Positions 46,047 to 57,443 of a stretch of 64,000 nt of DNA are shown here, piece after piece. Numbering within the stretch: position 1 is the stretch's first letter; each line of letters starts with the position of its first letter. The notes beneath the pieces were generated by a model. That model was not told the origin of the DNA and did not search any database. It saw only the letters and a program-made list of their open reading frames with translations. A program made the translations under genes and the position numbers. This stretch comes from Coix lacryma-jobi var. lacryma-jobi. Its lineage: Eukaryota; Streptophyta; Magnoliopsida; Poales; Poaceae. The stretch is from positions 177,390,995 to 177,454,994 of the forward strand of contig CM019823.1 of NCBI GenBank assembly GCA_009763385.1, read 5' to 3'.

Positions 46047-46915
46047 TGTAACACCCCGGGTTTTTAAATAATTAAAATTAAATAGAATTTAATAAGAAAA
46101 TGGCCCAAATCCTAGATGGAGGAAAGTTCTAACCAGATGTTTGTTGCATTCATGCCGTTGCATGTTTTATTGGGTGAAAAAGAATTTATTAAACCCGTAT
46201 AGGGCGAATCGGTTTTATTCTATTTAGAAAACAAATAAAAAGGTTTATGAAAATTTTACAAAATTAAACTCAAACTTTATCTACAAAACCTAGGAAAATA
46301 TCTTTGAAATATTTCAAAGTGGTTTTGTTTCAAACTGAATTGAATTTGGTTTCAAATGAGTTTATAAAAGTTTGCAAAAGAATTTGGAAAAGAAAACTAA
46401 AAGGGAAAAAAGGGCAAAGGACCTAACCCACCTCAATCCCAGCCCAACCGGCCCTCTCTCTCCCCTTCGCGCGTGGCCCGCCCCACTCTCGGCCCAGCCG
46501 CGTGCTCCCTCCCTCCCCTCCCCGCGCTGGCCGTTCCCCCTTCCCGCTTGGGCCGACCTCCGGCCCAACTCCCGCACAGCCGCAGCGCCGGCGTCCCTCC
46601 CTCCCTTGCTCAGCCGCTGACGCGCGGGCCCCAGCAGTCAGGCCCGCCCTCAACCCCAGTCCGCCCTTCGCGCGCAAGCGATCGATCCCGGCACCGTTTT
46701 CCCCGGATCGATCCACACCACCTCAACGCGCCGCCACCCTTCCCTCTGTCTACAAAAGCTGAAGCCTCCCCACGCGGGACCTTTCTCGCATCTCGCCGAA
46801 ACCTCGCCGCCACCGCCATAGCCGAGCCAACGCAAGCTTGGTTCTCCCCACCGTCGCAGCTGCTCCGACCCCTCTTCAAGCGCCATCGTGCTCGCGGAGC
46901 CGCTCCGCGACCGGG
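46047..46915 (+). mobile_element. Ty3/gypsy-type LTR, copy 2, left part
   Basis: Starts TGTAACACCCCGGG after the CACTA sequence (possible target repeat GGGGT at 46042-46046). The first about 330 bp match copy 1 at 38786. It becomes GC-rich from 46430 and is cut at 46916 by the complete Sirevirus; the sequence resumes at 57449. Confidence 0.7.
46911..46915 (+). other. Target site duplication CCGGG, left copy
   Basis: CCGGG directly precedes the Sirevirus LTR and is repeated at 57444-57448 after the other LTR. Confidence 0.9.
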
Positions 46916-49008
46916 TGAAAAGTCCAAATTGGCTAGAGGGGGGGTGAATAGCCTAATTAAAAATCTACAAAATTTTCTTAGGCAAACACTATTAGTAAGA
47001 CAAACGGCGAAGCTTTTTGCGTTAGCCTAATAGTGTGTTGCAAGCCACCTATCCAATAGTTCTACCTAATATTTCTATGGCACACAATCAACTAGAGCTA
47101 GTAACAAATGCGGAATAAAAATACTATAGCTCTAGCACAAGAATGATGTACAATGAGTATACAAGACAAGTGTGTACAAGGAACTAGGTAAGCTAACTGC
47201 CACTACCTACACAAGATATATGACTAAAGATGTGCAACAAGAAATGATATCAAAACAAGAGATATAGATCAATATAAATACACAAGGTAAATGAACTAGA
47301 TAAGGAGGATTTCACCGAGTCTTGAGGATCGCCAAGTAGAGAGCCAATCACCGGTGAAAACCACTTGTGATGCCAATCACCAAGAATATGAAGATGGAGA
47401 CCAATCACCAAGAATGGGACACAACCACAAATAGCACTCGGGAGACAAAGATTTATCCCGAGGTTCACGTGCTTGCCGGCACGCTACTCCCCGTTGTGTC
47501 GACCAACACTAGGTGATCCGGCGGCTAATCGGCGCTAAGCCAAGCTCACGAAGAGCGCCACAAGAATCTACCGCTAGTGAGGTAGCTCAATGACACGAGC
47601 AATCCACTAAGGATGCCTCTTGCCGCTCCGGCGAGGTGAGGCTCCAAAACCTCTCACAATCTCAATCGGTGGTGGCCAAGAACAATCTCCACTCTTGCCA
47701 ATCAACCACCTCAACGCCTCCAAGCCGTCTAGGCACCGGCAAATGCCAAGAGTAACAAGAATACCCAATGCCGATGCGAAGAACTAGTGCCACTAGATTG
47801 AACTTTATCAAGAACGCGCACTAGATCACTCAATCTCACTTGGCTTGATCAATTCAACTTGGGAGATGAGTGGGGAGGCTTGTCAATGCTCACTAGAAGG
47901 CTTAGGAATCAAAATGTGCAAGAGAGATAGCCCCTAAGCCGGCCAACTCAAATTTATAAGCCCCTCAAACAAATAGAGCCGTTACCTGTTCACTGCGCGA
48001 AAAACGCGACGACCGGACGCACGGTCAAGTGATCACCGGACGCTCCCACTGCGTCCGGTCGCTGGATGACAGCCACGTGTCCACGTGAATTCAACGTCGT
48101 TCGTTTGATCGTCCAACGGCTACTGCTCAAAAAGCTTCAAACGAGAGCACCGGACGCTCCGATCACCACCGGACGCGTCCGGTCGTTCAACGGTTAATTT
48201 GGACGAAAAACTTCGCGATCACCGGACTCTACGTCATTAGCACCGGACGCGTCCGGTCAAGAAATTCGCTCAGCGTCCGGTCAGAACCAGAGAGGTTCCA
48301 GAGAGGTTTTTTATCGACCGGACGCGTCCGGTCACCAGTGACCGGACTCACTCAGCGTCCGATCAAACTGTTTGAACCTGATGCCTCTCGTGAACAGTGG
48401 TACAGGCGAGTCCGGTCGTTTTTCTTCACAACTGACCGGACGCGTCCGATCGCAGCGTCCGGTCGCTGTTCAGCGTCCGGTCAAGCCTGAAAACCACGTT
48501 TTCAACACGGTTTCTTCTCCTTTTCAAATGTGCCAACACCACCAAGTGTATACCATCTTGTGCAAGTGTGTTAGCATTTTCAAAACATTTTTCAAAGGAT
48601 TTATTAGACACTCACTAGGTCTATAGCATCGATATGTTAGAGAACACCTAGTGGCACTTGAACACCGCATAAGCCGTGAATAATCTCCTCTTAATAGTAC
48701 GGCTATCTATCCTAAATGTGATCACACTCGCTAAGTGTCTTGATCACCAAAACAAAGAGCCCTATGTGTTATACCTTTGCCTTCGGGCCTCTTTGCTCCA
48801 TCTCTTCTCTTCTTCTTGCATTTCACAAAAGGTGGAGCACTTGATCTCTTGAGTGCTTGCGGCCAACACCATACTCCATGGTTGCCATCTTGCTAGCTCC
48901 ACCACTTGGCTTGGTCATAATCCTTTCTTATAAGCTACACACATGCTTAGCAATAGGATTAGACCAAATAGGTTTCATCAATTAACCAAAACCAAACTAG
49001 GGCTTTCA
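46916..49008 (-). repeat. Sirevirus 3' LTR
   Basis: TGAAAAGTCCAAATTGG to CTAGGGCTTTCA. Contains an array of ACCGGACGCGTCCGGT palindromes (about 48000-48490). Confidence 0.95.
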
Positions 49009-49023
49009 ATCTCCCCCTTTTTG
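49009..49023 (-). other. Polypurine tract of the Sirevirus
   Basis: On the minus strand AAAAAGGGGGAGAT lies directly upstream of the 3' LTR, the plus-strand priming site of reverse transcription. The same motif flanks the LTR at 62518. Confidence 0.9.
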
Positions 49024-50026
49024 GTAATTGATGACAACCTCTACAAAGATATGTGATTTGAAATTGAGTAACCATATTGATAGTATTAGCTCCCCCTACA
49101 TATGTGCTATAGAGTTTGGTACTAGATTTGGCACATATGTATGGATATGAAATGTGGGTGAGCAATACTATCAATGATGATGCTAAGTCATAAGAATGGA
49201 CCTTTGAAGCGTGATACCAATCGGAGTGCACATATTAAACCATCCTTAGCATCATTTCGTCACTAGACATACATCAAAACTCAAGAACCCCGTGAGATCA
49301 ACATTATAGTAAGGTTCTTGAACCACTTGAAAAATAAGTATGTCTAGTTGCTATTATGTACATGCTAGTTAATCAATTCATCAAACATAATCTATCACTC
49401 ACTAGCATTCACCACATAAGCATGGATATCAAATTAAAAAGCTTATGCATTGCTAACAATCATATGAATATGCACATTTCAAATGCAACAATCATGTTTA
49501 TGAGCTTGCTCCCCCTATTTGTATGTTCCAATCCCATTTGAACTTAATTTGAGCTTAGCAACATAGCATGTCTTTTTATCTTTGTTGCATTATTTTCTCC
49601 CCCTTTGTCAACAATTATCATAAAGGTGGGGCATTTGTGGGAAACAAATCAAACCAAGTTGTGGCTTAATCTAGCTTATGAGCATAGGATGTTTAACACG
49701 GTTTGCTCTAGAGTAAGCTTCTTCACACATCTTTCAATGGTTATCTTACTCACGTTGGTTAAACACCTATTGTTCACTTACTAGATCAAATACTAGAGTT
49801 ACAAGCTTACAAACAAGTTATATGCTACCACTAGGTTAAGTCAAACATAGAAGCAATAGTGGTACCATATATACTTCAAATTGATTTGATTTACCATGAA
49901 TGATCCTAAATATGCAAAGTGATGGCTATATGAACTAGATCACAACCTAATAAGAATGAATGCACATGCCAAACAATTTTACCTTTGCTTTGTTGGAGGA
50001 GAGGCATGTCATAAGTGGGGGTGCAT
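49024..50026 (-). other. Sirevirus 3' non-coding region
   Basis: About 1 kb between the pol stop and the polypurine tract. No ORF over 61 codons and no env-like frame. A phrase of about 60 bp (near 49700-49760) recurs in the second Sirevirus at 63717-63775. Confidence 0.85.
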
Positions 50027-53000
50027 TCAACTCATATTGGAGAAGTCTAGGATATTCAATTCATTCCTTAGCTTGCAAAACCTTCTTTCATCTAGTGGCT
50101 TGGTGAAGATATCGGCAAGTTGATCATCGGTGCCCACACTCTCAATAGATATGTCTTTCTTTGCTTGATGATCTCTAATGAAGTGATGCCTTATGTCAAT
50201 GTGCTTTGTTCTTGAATGTTGAACCGGGTTGGTGGCTATTTTGACGGCGCTCTCATTATCACATAGCAAAGGGACTTGTCCAAACTTGACTCCATAATCT
50301 TGCAATGTTGCTTTCATCCATAGCAATTGTGCGCAACAACTACCCGCGGATATGTATTCGGCTTCGGCGGTAGAGAGTGCAACACTATTTTGCTTCTTTG
50401 ATGACCATGAGACAAGTGATCTTCCAAGCAATTGACAAGTGCCCGAAGTGCTCTTCCTATCCACCTTGCATCCCGCGTAATCGGAATCCGAGTATCCAAT
50501 TAATTCAAATTGAGAGCCCTTGGGATACCATAGTCCAACATTTGGAGTGTGCTTCAAATATCTCAATACTCTTTTGGTTGCCTTCAAATGACTTTCTCTT
50601 GGTGAAGCTTGGAACCTTGCACACATGCACACACTAAACATGACATCCGGTCTTGATGCGGTCACATAGAGTAAACTCCCAATCATTGACCGATATAACT
50701 TTTGATCCACCATGTCACCACTAGAGTCACTATCCAAATGTCCATTTGTGCCCATTGGAGTAGTTATTGCTTTTGCTTCTTCTAATCCAAACTTCTTGAG
50801 CATGTCCTTGATGTACTTGCCTTGACTAACAAATGTGCCTTTCTTCATTTGCTTGATTTGTAGACCAAGGAAGTAACTAAGCTCTCCAATCATAGACATC
50901 TCAAACTCCTTAGCCATCATCTCTCCAAACTCTTCACAAAAGTCTTGGTTGGTTGATCCAAATATGATGTCATCCACATAAATTTGCAACACAAACAAGT
51001 CACTTCCAATCTTCTTGGTGAAGAGAGTGGTGTCAACCTTCCCCTTCTTGAAACCCTTTGATAGCAAGAAATCCCTCAATCTTTCATACCATGCTCTAGG
51101 TGCTTGCTTCAACCCATATAATGCTTTCTTGAGCTTGTACACATGGTTGGGCTTCTTCAAATCTTCAAACCCGGGAGGTTGCTCAACATACACTAGCTCA
51201 TTTATGAATCCATTGAGAAATGCACTCTTGACATCCATTTGATAGAGCTTGATGTTGTGAGAACAAGCATATGCAAGTAGGATTCTAATGGCTTCCAATC
51301 TAGCAACCGGTGCATAGGTTTCTCCAAAGTCAATTCCTTCCAATTGAGTGTACCCTTGTGCAACCAATCTTGCTTTGTTTCTAACAACAATGCCATCTTC
51401 ATCTTGCTTGTTCCGGAAGACCCATCTTGTACCAATCACATTTGTGTTCTTTGGTCTTTCCACTAACTCCCAAACATCATTGCGGGTAAAGTTGTTTAAC
51501 TCTTCATGCATTGCATTTGCCCAATCAACATCCATCAAAGCTTCATCAATCTTGGTTGGCTCAATAGATGATACAAATGAGTAGTGTTCACAAAACGATG
51601 CCAATCTTGATCTTGTTTGCACACCTCTTCTTATGTCACCAACAATTTGATCCAAAGGATGATCTCTTGCAATGTGTGTTGGTTGGAGCACTTGTTGCGG
51701 TTGGGCACTTGTACTAGCACTTGGATGAGCCACTTGAGAGCTACTAGCATCTTGTTGATTATGAGAACCACTAGAGCTTGCAACATCATTGCCATGCATG
51801 GTTGGAGGAGAGAGCACTTGATCTTTGTCATCTTCTATGTCAATCACTTGCTTTGGCCTTATATCACCAATATCCATGTTCTTCATTGCTTCCACTAATT
51901 GTGTTCCTCTCACATCTTCTAGGTTGTCTTGTTCTTCATGTGAGCCATTGGTTTCATCAAACTCAACATCATGGACTTCTTCAACTATTTTTGTTGTGTT
52001 GTTCCACACTCTATATGCTTTGCTTGTAGTGGAGTAACCAAGTAGGAACCCTTCATCACACTTCTTCTCAAATTTGCCAAGTCTTGTGCCCTTCTTCAAT
52101 ATGTAGCATTTGCACCCAAAGACCCGGAAATATGCAATGTTGGGCTTTCTATCATTGAGGAGCTCATATGGTGTCTTCTTCAATAGAGGGTGACAATAGA
52201 GCCGGTTGCTATAATAGCATGCCGTGTTGATTGCTTCGGCCCAAAAAGAATCACTCACATTGTATTCACTAAGCATGGATCTTGACATGTCAATGAGTGT
52301 CCTATTCTTTCTTTCAACTATCCCATTAGATTGAGGTGTATACTTGGCCGAGAATTGATGTTTGATTCCAAATTCATCACATAGCTCGTCAACTCTTGTG
52401 TTCTTAAACTCACTTCCATTGTCACTTCTCACTTTCTTGATTCTTCTATCAAACTCATTTTGGCTTCTCTTGACAAAGGTTTTGAATATGCCAAACACTT
52501 CACTCTTGTCAACGAGAAAGAAGACCCATGTATATCTCGTATAGTCATCCACTATCACAAAGCCATACTTGTTTCCCCCAATACTTGTATATGTAGTTGG
52601 TCCAAACAAGTCCATGTGCAACAACTCAAGTGCATGTGTAGTGCTCATCATTCCTTTGTTGGGATGAGTGTTTCCAACTTGCTTTCCCATTTGGCATGCA
52701 CTACAAAGCTTGTCTTTCTCAAAATGAACATCTTTTAGTCCTCTCACCATATCATGCTTCACTAGCCTCTTTAGTTGCTTCATTCCAACATGTCCCAAGC
52801 GCCTATGCCATAGCCAACCCATACTTGATCTTGTGAACAAACATGTTGTCAAATGAGCTTCACTTGCATCAAAGTCCACCAAATAGAGATTCTCATATCT
52901 AAATCCTTTGAACACCAAGTCACTTCCATCAACACTAACTATCTCCACATCATCCACACCAAATATGCATTTGAATCCCAAATCACACAATTGTGCTACG

Positions 53001-53209
53001 GACAATAGATTGAAGTTGAGAGATTCCACTAATAGCACATTGGAGATGCTCAAGTCATTGGAGATTGCAATCTTGCCCAAACCTTTGACCTTGCCTTTCT
53101 TGTTGTCACCAAATGTGATAGCATCCGCATGATCATTGCCACTAGTGTTGATTGACTTGAACATTCTTCCATCTCCGGTCATGTGTTGAGTGCACCCACT
53201 ATCAAGCAC
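50027..53209 (-). CDS. pol: Sirevirus Pol polyprotein (PR-IN-RT-RH)
   Basis: An uninterrupted frame of 1,060 codons from the GTG used as a nominal start; the frame is open a further 13 codons upstream to a TAG. Protease DSG at residues 3-5; integrase zinc region H135, H140, C169, C172; integrase core D200, D263, E299 (DD35E spacing); reverse transcriptase with QMDVKSAFLNG (657-667) and YVDD (744-747); RNase H with YSDSDYAG (906-913), STAEAEY (946-952) and CDNESA (983-988). All catalytic residues are present, so the enzyme set looks intact. No initiator ATG precedes the protease, so expression must depend on translation from gag or on processing of a fused product. The usual copia order IN before RT is kept. 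Confidence 0.93.
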   Translation of the reverse strand: MLDSGCTQHMTGDGRMFKSINTSGNDHADAITFGDNKKGKVKGLGKIAISNDLSISNVLLVESLNFNLLSVAQLCDLGFKCIFGVDDVEIVSVDGSDLVFKGFRYENLYLVDFDASEAHLTTCLFTRSSMGWLWHRRLGHVGMKQLKRLVKHDMVRGLKDVHFEKDKLCSACQMGKQVGNTHPNKGMMSTTHALELLHMDLFGPTTYTSIGGNKYGFVIVDDYTRYTWVFFLVDKSEVFGIFKTFVKRSQNEFDRRIKKVRSDNGSEFKNTRVDELCDEFGIKHQFSAKYTPQSNGIVERKNRTLIDMSRSMLSEYNVSDSFWAEAINTACYYSNRLYCHPLLKKTPYELLNDRKPNIAYFRVFGCKCYILKKGTRLGKFEKKCDEGFLLGYSTTSKAYRVWNNTTKIVEEVHDVEFDETNGSHEEQDNLEDVRGTQLVEAMKNMDIGDIRPKQVIDIEDDKDQVLSPPTMHGNDVASSSGSHNQQDASSSQVAHPSASTSAQPQQVLQPTHIARDHPLDQIVGDIRRGVQTRSRLASFCEHYSFVSSIEPTKIDEALMDVDWANAMHEELNNFTRNDVWELVERPKNTNVIGTRWVFRNKQDEDGIVVRNKARLVAQGYTQLEGIDFGETYAPVARLEAIRILLAYACSHNIKLYQMDVKSAFLNGFINELVYVEQPPGFEDLKKPNHVYKLKKALYGLKQAPRAWYERLRDFLLSKGFKKGKVDTTLFTKKIGSDLFVLQIYVDDIIFGSTNQDFCEEFGEMMAKEFEMSMIGELSYFLGLQIKQMKKGTFVSQGKYIKDMLKKFGLEEAKAITTPMGTNGHLDSDSSGDMVDQKLYRSMIGSLLYVTASRPDVMFSVCMCARFQASPRESHLKATKRVLRYLKHTPNVGLWYPKGSQFELIGYSDSDYAGCKVDRKSTSGTCQLLGRSLVSWSSKKQNSVALSTAEAEYISAGSCCAQLLWMKATLQDYGVKFGQVPLLCDNESAVKIATNPVQHSRTKHIDIRHHFIRDHQAKKDISIESVGTDDQLADIFTKPLDERRFCKLRNELNILDFSNMS

Positions 53210-53249
53210 CCAATGCCTTCCTCCCGCTTTATAGTTTACCTACAAGAGA

Positions 53250-55292
53250 TCAATTCTTTTTAGGTACCCAAACCTTTTTGGGTCCTACAAGGTTAGTCAC
53301 CAAGCTCTTGGGCACCCAAATTGACTTCTTCTTTGGGCCAACCATGGGTGCACCAATGTACTTAGCCTTCACACCATTAGTCCCCTTTGTAAGCATATAA
53401 CAAGAATCAAGTCTAATAGATGAAACATGTGCAAAGTTCTTGTTCTTGTTCTTTTTAAAGCAATTTTGCTCTATGTGCCCGGATTGCTTGCAATTGTAGC
53501 AATAACGACCATTGCTCTTCACAAAACTAGTCTTGTGAGGAGCAAAGGCCGCCTTGCCCTTCTTGGGGATATAGCCAAGTCCCTCCTTGTTGAGTGGACA
53601 CCTTTGACTACCCAAGCACTTAAGCAAGCGGGCATCTCCACCATAGGCATTGCCTAAAGCATGAGTGAGCTCAACGACCTTGTTTTTAAGGTTTTTATTT
53701 TCTACAACTAATGATGAATCCCAAGTAGTAGAAGTAGGCATTTTAGTTGAGCTAGATGATGATGATGCATTGATGGGAGCAACAATAATAGGAGCATAAA
53801 ATGATTCATCAAGTATATCACAAGTTACTCCTACATTGCATGTTTCTACAACATCCTCAATCTTACTTTGATCAAGGAGGGAGGAGTGGGCTTCTTTGAG
53901 CCTAGTGTGAGCTTGATCAAGCTTCTCATGGGCTTCCTTTAGCCTCTCATGAGTAGACTTGAGCTCATCAAAGGATTGCTCAAGAGCCTTGTTGGCCTTG
54001 CGCAATTCTTTGCACTCCTTCCTCTTAGTCTCAATGTAAGAATGAGCATCTTGTAGCATGCTTATGAGGTCCTCCTTTGAGTACTCCTCATCATCATCAC
54101 TATCACTCTCACTATCACTCTCATCAGATGATACCTTTGTGGCCTTAGCCATGAAGCATGACGATGGAGTGTTGAAGATAGAAGGCTTGCTTGAGATAGC
54201 AAGACTAGCCATAGCCTTCTTCTTGGTGGTCTTTCTCTCATCATTGCTTGAATCATCATCATCGCTTGAGGAAGCATCACTATCCCATGTGACAACATAG
54301 GATCCACCCTTCTTCTTGCTCATCTTCTTCTCCTTCTTTTCTTTCTTCTCCTTCTTGTCCTTCTTCTTGCTCTTCTTGCGGTCATCATCATCTTCATCAC
54401 TAGAGTATGGACAATCCGCAATGAAGTGATCCTTGCTCTTGCATCTATAGCACCTCTTGCTTGTGCTCTTGTTTGCATCTCTTCTCTTTCTAGCTCCATA
54501 GCCTTTCTTCTTCATGAACTTGCCAAATCTTTTCACAAATAGGGCCATCTCTTCATCATCCATTTCACTTGAGCTTGTGTCTTCATCATCACTTTCTTCC
54601 TTCTTAGCTTTGCCCTTGCTCTTGCTCTTGGAGGATGAAGCCTTGAATGCCACGGTCTTCTTCTTCTTCTCTTCCTCTTGGGCTCCCCCATCCCGTTCCA
54701 CACGGTATGTGTCTTGTGTGACCACATCACCTAGTACTTGGTTTGGGGTCACCGTATCCAATCCTTCTCTCACTAGGATGGTCACCAAAGTGTCAAACCT
54801 TGGTGGTAAGCATCTCAAGAACTTGTGAGAAAAGTCCTTGTCCTCCACCTTTTCTCCCAAAGCCTTCAAGTCATTTATGATCACTTGCAACCGGTGAAAC
54901 ATCTCCGGTATGCTCTCATCATCTTGCATCTTGAAGGTAGCAAGTTTGTCCTTAAGAATATATAGCTTGGCTCCCTTGACCGCCTTGGTGCCTTCATATG
55001 TTTCTTCCAATCTTTCCCATATCTCATTTGCTCTTTCAAGGTCCTTGATTTGCTCAAAGACTTTTGTATCAAAAGCTTCATAGAATAGATTGATTGCTAT
55101 ATCATTCCATTGGAGCTTCTCTTCTTCTCTTGGAGTGAGACTTGTGGGATCAATTATTGCAAAATCATGTTCTATCACATCCCAAATCTTCCTATTCATT
55201 CCTCTTGTGAATGCACACATCTTCCTCTTCCAACAATCAAAGTTGGTGCCGTCAAAATGTGGTGGCTTCCCCATATAGTTGATTTGAGCCAT
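53250..55292 (-). CDS. gag: Sirevirus Gag
   Basis: 680 codons from ATG at 55292, starting MAQINYMGKPPHFDGTNF, close behind the primer binding site. Residues about 60-200 match the retrotransposon Gag (UBN2-type) core, with YILKDKLATFKM and LRCLPPRFD. First zinc knuckle C281-C284-H289-C294 (CX2CX4HX4C). Lys-rich and acidic tracts at 303-405; probable coiled coil 410-480 (heptad-like LKEAHEKLDQAHTRLKEAH). Second zinc knuckle C598-C601-H606-C611. The size, above most copia Gags (about 300 aa), and the coiled-coil extension are typical of Sireviruses. Ends with TGA in a different frame from pol. Confidence 0.93.
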   Translation of the reverse strand: MAQINYMGKPPHFDGTNFDCWKRKMCAFTRGMNRKIWDVIEHDFAIIDPTSLTPREEEKLQWNDIAINLFYEAFDTKVFEQIKDLERANEIWERLEETYEGTKAVKGAKLYILKDKLATFKMQDDESIPEMFHRLQVIINDLKALGEKVEDKDFSHKFLRCLPPRFDTLVTILVREGLDTVTPNQVLGDVVTQDTYRVERDGGAQEEEKKKKTVAFKASSSKSKSKGKAKKEESDDEDTSSSEMDDEEMALFVKRFGKFMKKKGYGARKRRDANKSTSKRCYRCKSKDHFIADCPYSSDEDDDDRKKSKKKDKKEKKEKKEKKMSKKKGGSYVVTWDSDASSSDDDDSSNDERKTTKKKAMASLAISSKPSIFNTPSSCFMAKATKVSSDESDSESDSDDDEEYSKEDLISMLQDAHSYIETKRKECKELRKANKALEQSFDELKSTHERLKEAHEKLDQAHTRLKEAHSSLLDQSKIEDVVETCNVGVTCDILDESFYAPIIVAPINASSSSSSTKMPTSTTWDSSLVVENKNLKNKVVELTHALGNAYGGDARLLKCLGSQRCPLNKEGLGYIPKKGKAAFAPHKTSFVKSNGRYCYNCKQSGHIEQNCFKKNKNKNFAHVSSIRLDSCYMLTKGTNGVKAKYIGAPMVGPKKKSIWVPKSLVTNLVGPKKVWVPKKN

Positions 55293-55335
55293 TTTAACAC
55301 CGGAGGATGTTAAGCCTCAAACAATCGGTGACCAC

Positions 55336-55348
55336 GGCTCCGATACCA
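55336..55348 (-). other. Primer binding site of the Sirevirus
   Basis: The minus strand reads TGGTATCGGAGCC two bases inside the 5' LTR, complementary to the 3' end of plant initiator tRNA-Met with one likely mismatch relative to the common TGGTATCAGAGC. Confidence 0.9.
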
Positions 55349-55350
55349 CT

Positions 55351-57443
55351 TGAAAAGTCCAAATTGGCTAGAGGGGGGGTGAATAGCCTAATTAAAAATC
55401 TACAAAATTTTCTTAGGCAAACACTATTAGTAAGACAAACGGCGAAGCTTTTTGCGTTAGCCTAATAGTGTGTTGCAAGCCACCTATCCAATAGTTCTAC
55501 CTAATATTTCTATGGCACACAATCAACTAGAGCTAGTAACAAATGCGGAATAAAAATACTATAGCTCTAGCACAAGAATGATGTACAATGAGTATACAAG
55601 ACAAGTGTGTACAAGGAACTAGGTAAGCTAACTGCCACTACCTACACAAGATATATGACTAAAGATGTGCAACAAGAAATGATATCAAAACAAGAGATAT
55701 AGATCAATATAAATACACAAGGTAAATGAACTAGATAAGGAGGATTTCACCGAGTCTTGAGGATCGCCAAGTAGAGAGCCAATCACCGGTGAAAACCACT
55801 TGTGATGCCAATCACCAAGAATATGAAGATGGAGACCAATCACCAAGAATGGGACACAACCACAAATAGCACTCGGGAGACAAAGATTTATCCCGAGGTT
55901 CACGTGCTTGCCGGCACGCTACTCCCCGTTGTGTCGACCAACACTAGGTGATCCGGCGGCTAATCGGCGCTAAGCCAAGCTCACGAAGAGCGCCACAAGA
56001 ATCTACCGCTAGTGAGGTAGCTCAATGACACGAGCAATCCACTAAGGATGCCTCTTGCCGCTCCGGCGAGGTGAGGCTCCAAAACCTCTCACAATCTCAA
56101 TCGGTGGTGGCCAAGAACAATCTCCACTCTTGCCAATCAACCACCTCAACGCCTCCAAGCCGTCTAGGCACCGGCAAATGCCAAGAGTAACAAGAATACC
56201 CAATGCCGATGCGAAAAACTAGTGCCACTAGATTGAACTTTATCAAGAACGCGCACTAGATCACTCAATCTCACTTGGCTTGATCAATTCAACTTGGGAG
56301 ATGAGTGGGGAGGCTTGTCAATGCTCACTAGAAGGCTTAGGAATCAAAATGTGCAAGAGAGATAGCCCCTAAGCCGGCCAACTCAAATTTATAAGCCCCT
56401 CAAACAAATAGAGCCGTTACCTGTTCACTGCGCGAAAAACGCGACGACCGGACGCACGGTCAAGTGATCACCGGACGCTCCCACTGCGTCCGGTCGCTGG
56501 ATGACAGCCACGTGTCCACGTGAATTCAACGTCGTTCGTTTGATCGTCCAACGGCTACTGCTCAAAAAGCTTCAAACGAGAGCACCGGACGCTCCGATCA
56601 CCACCGGACGCGTCCGGTCGTTCAACGGTTAATTTGGACGAAAAACTTCGCGATCACCGGACTCTACGTCATTAGCACCGGACGCGTCCGGTCAAGAAAT
56701 TCGCTCAGCGTCCGGTCAGAACCAGAGAGGTTCCAGAGAGGTTTTTTATCGACCGGACGCGTCCGGTCACCAGTGACCGGACTCACTCAGCGTCCGATCA
56801 AACTGTTTGAACCTGATGCCTCTCGTGAACAGTGGTACAGGCGAGTCCGGTCGTTTTTCTTCACAACTGACCGGACGCGTCCGATCGCAGCGTCCGGTCG
56901 CTGTTCAGCGTCCGGTCAAGCCTGAAAACCACGTTTTCAACACGGTTTCTTCTCCTTTTCAAATGTGCCAACACCACCAAGTGTATACCATCTTGTGCAA
57001 GTGTGTTAGCATTTTCAAAACATTTTTCAAAGGATTTATTAGACACTCACTAGGTCTATAGCATCGATATGTTAGAGAACACCTAGTGGCACTTGAACAC
57101 CGCATAAGCCGTGAATAATCTCCTCTTAATAGTACGGCTATCTATCCTAAATGTGATCACACTCGCTAAGTGTCTTGATCACCAAAACAAAGAGCCCTAT
57201 GTGTTATACCTTTGCCTTCGGGCCTCTTTGCTCCATCTCTTCTCTTCTTCTTGCATTTCACAAAAGGTGGAGCACTTGATCTCTTGAGTGCTTGCGGCCA
57301 ACACCATACTCCATGGTTGCCATCTTGCTAGCTCCACCACTTGGCTTGGTCATAATCCTTTCTTATAAGCTACACACATGCTTAGCAATAGGATTAGACC
57401 AAATAGGTTTCATCAATTAACCAAAACCAAACTAGGGCTTTCA
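55351..57443 (-). repeat. Sirevirus 5' LTR
   Basis: Same length and ends as the 3' LTR; one base difference seen. Palindrome array at about 56435-56925. Confidence 0.95.

Larger units (their letters stand above)
46916..57443 (-). mobile_element. Complete Sirevirus (Ty1/copia) retrotransposon
   Basis: 10,528 bp, LTRs at 46916-49008 and 55351-57443, each 2,093 bp with TG...CA ends, 5-bp target repeat CCGGG, primer binding site complementary to initiator tRNA-Met and a polypurine tract. Two long minus-strand ORFs encode Gag (53250-55292) and Pol (50027-53209). Domain order PR-IN-RT-RH is copia type. The large Gag with two zinc knuckles, coiled-coil region and long LTRs place it in the Sirevirus (SIRE/Maximus) lineage. 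No env-like ORF lies between pol and the 3' LTR. It looks recently inserted: I found one mismatch between the LTRs (47781 G, 56216 A) and no indel. Confidence 0.95.

Noticed and set aside
46473..47030. 185-codon plus-strand ORF
   Set aside because: It crosses the junction between the gypsy LTR and the Sirevirus LTR at 46915/46916, so it is an accident of insertion.
49024..50026. env-like ORF of the Sirevirus
   Set aside because: Some Sireviruses carry one here, but no frame over 61 codons is present.
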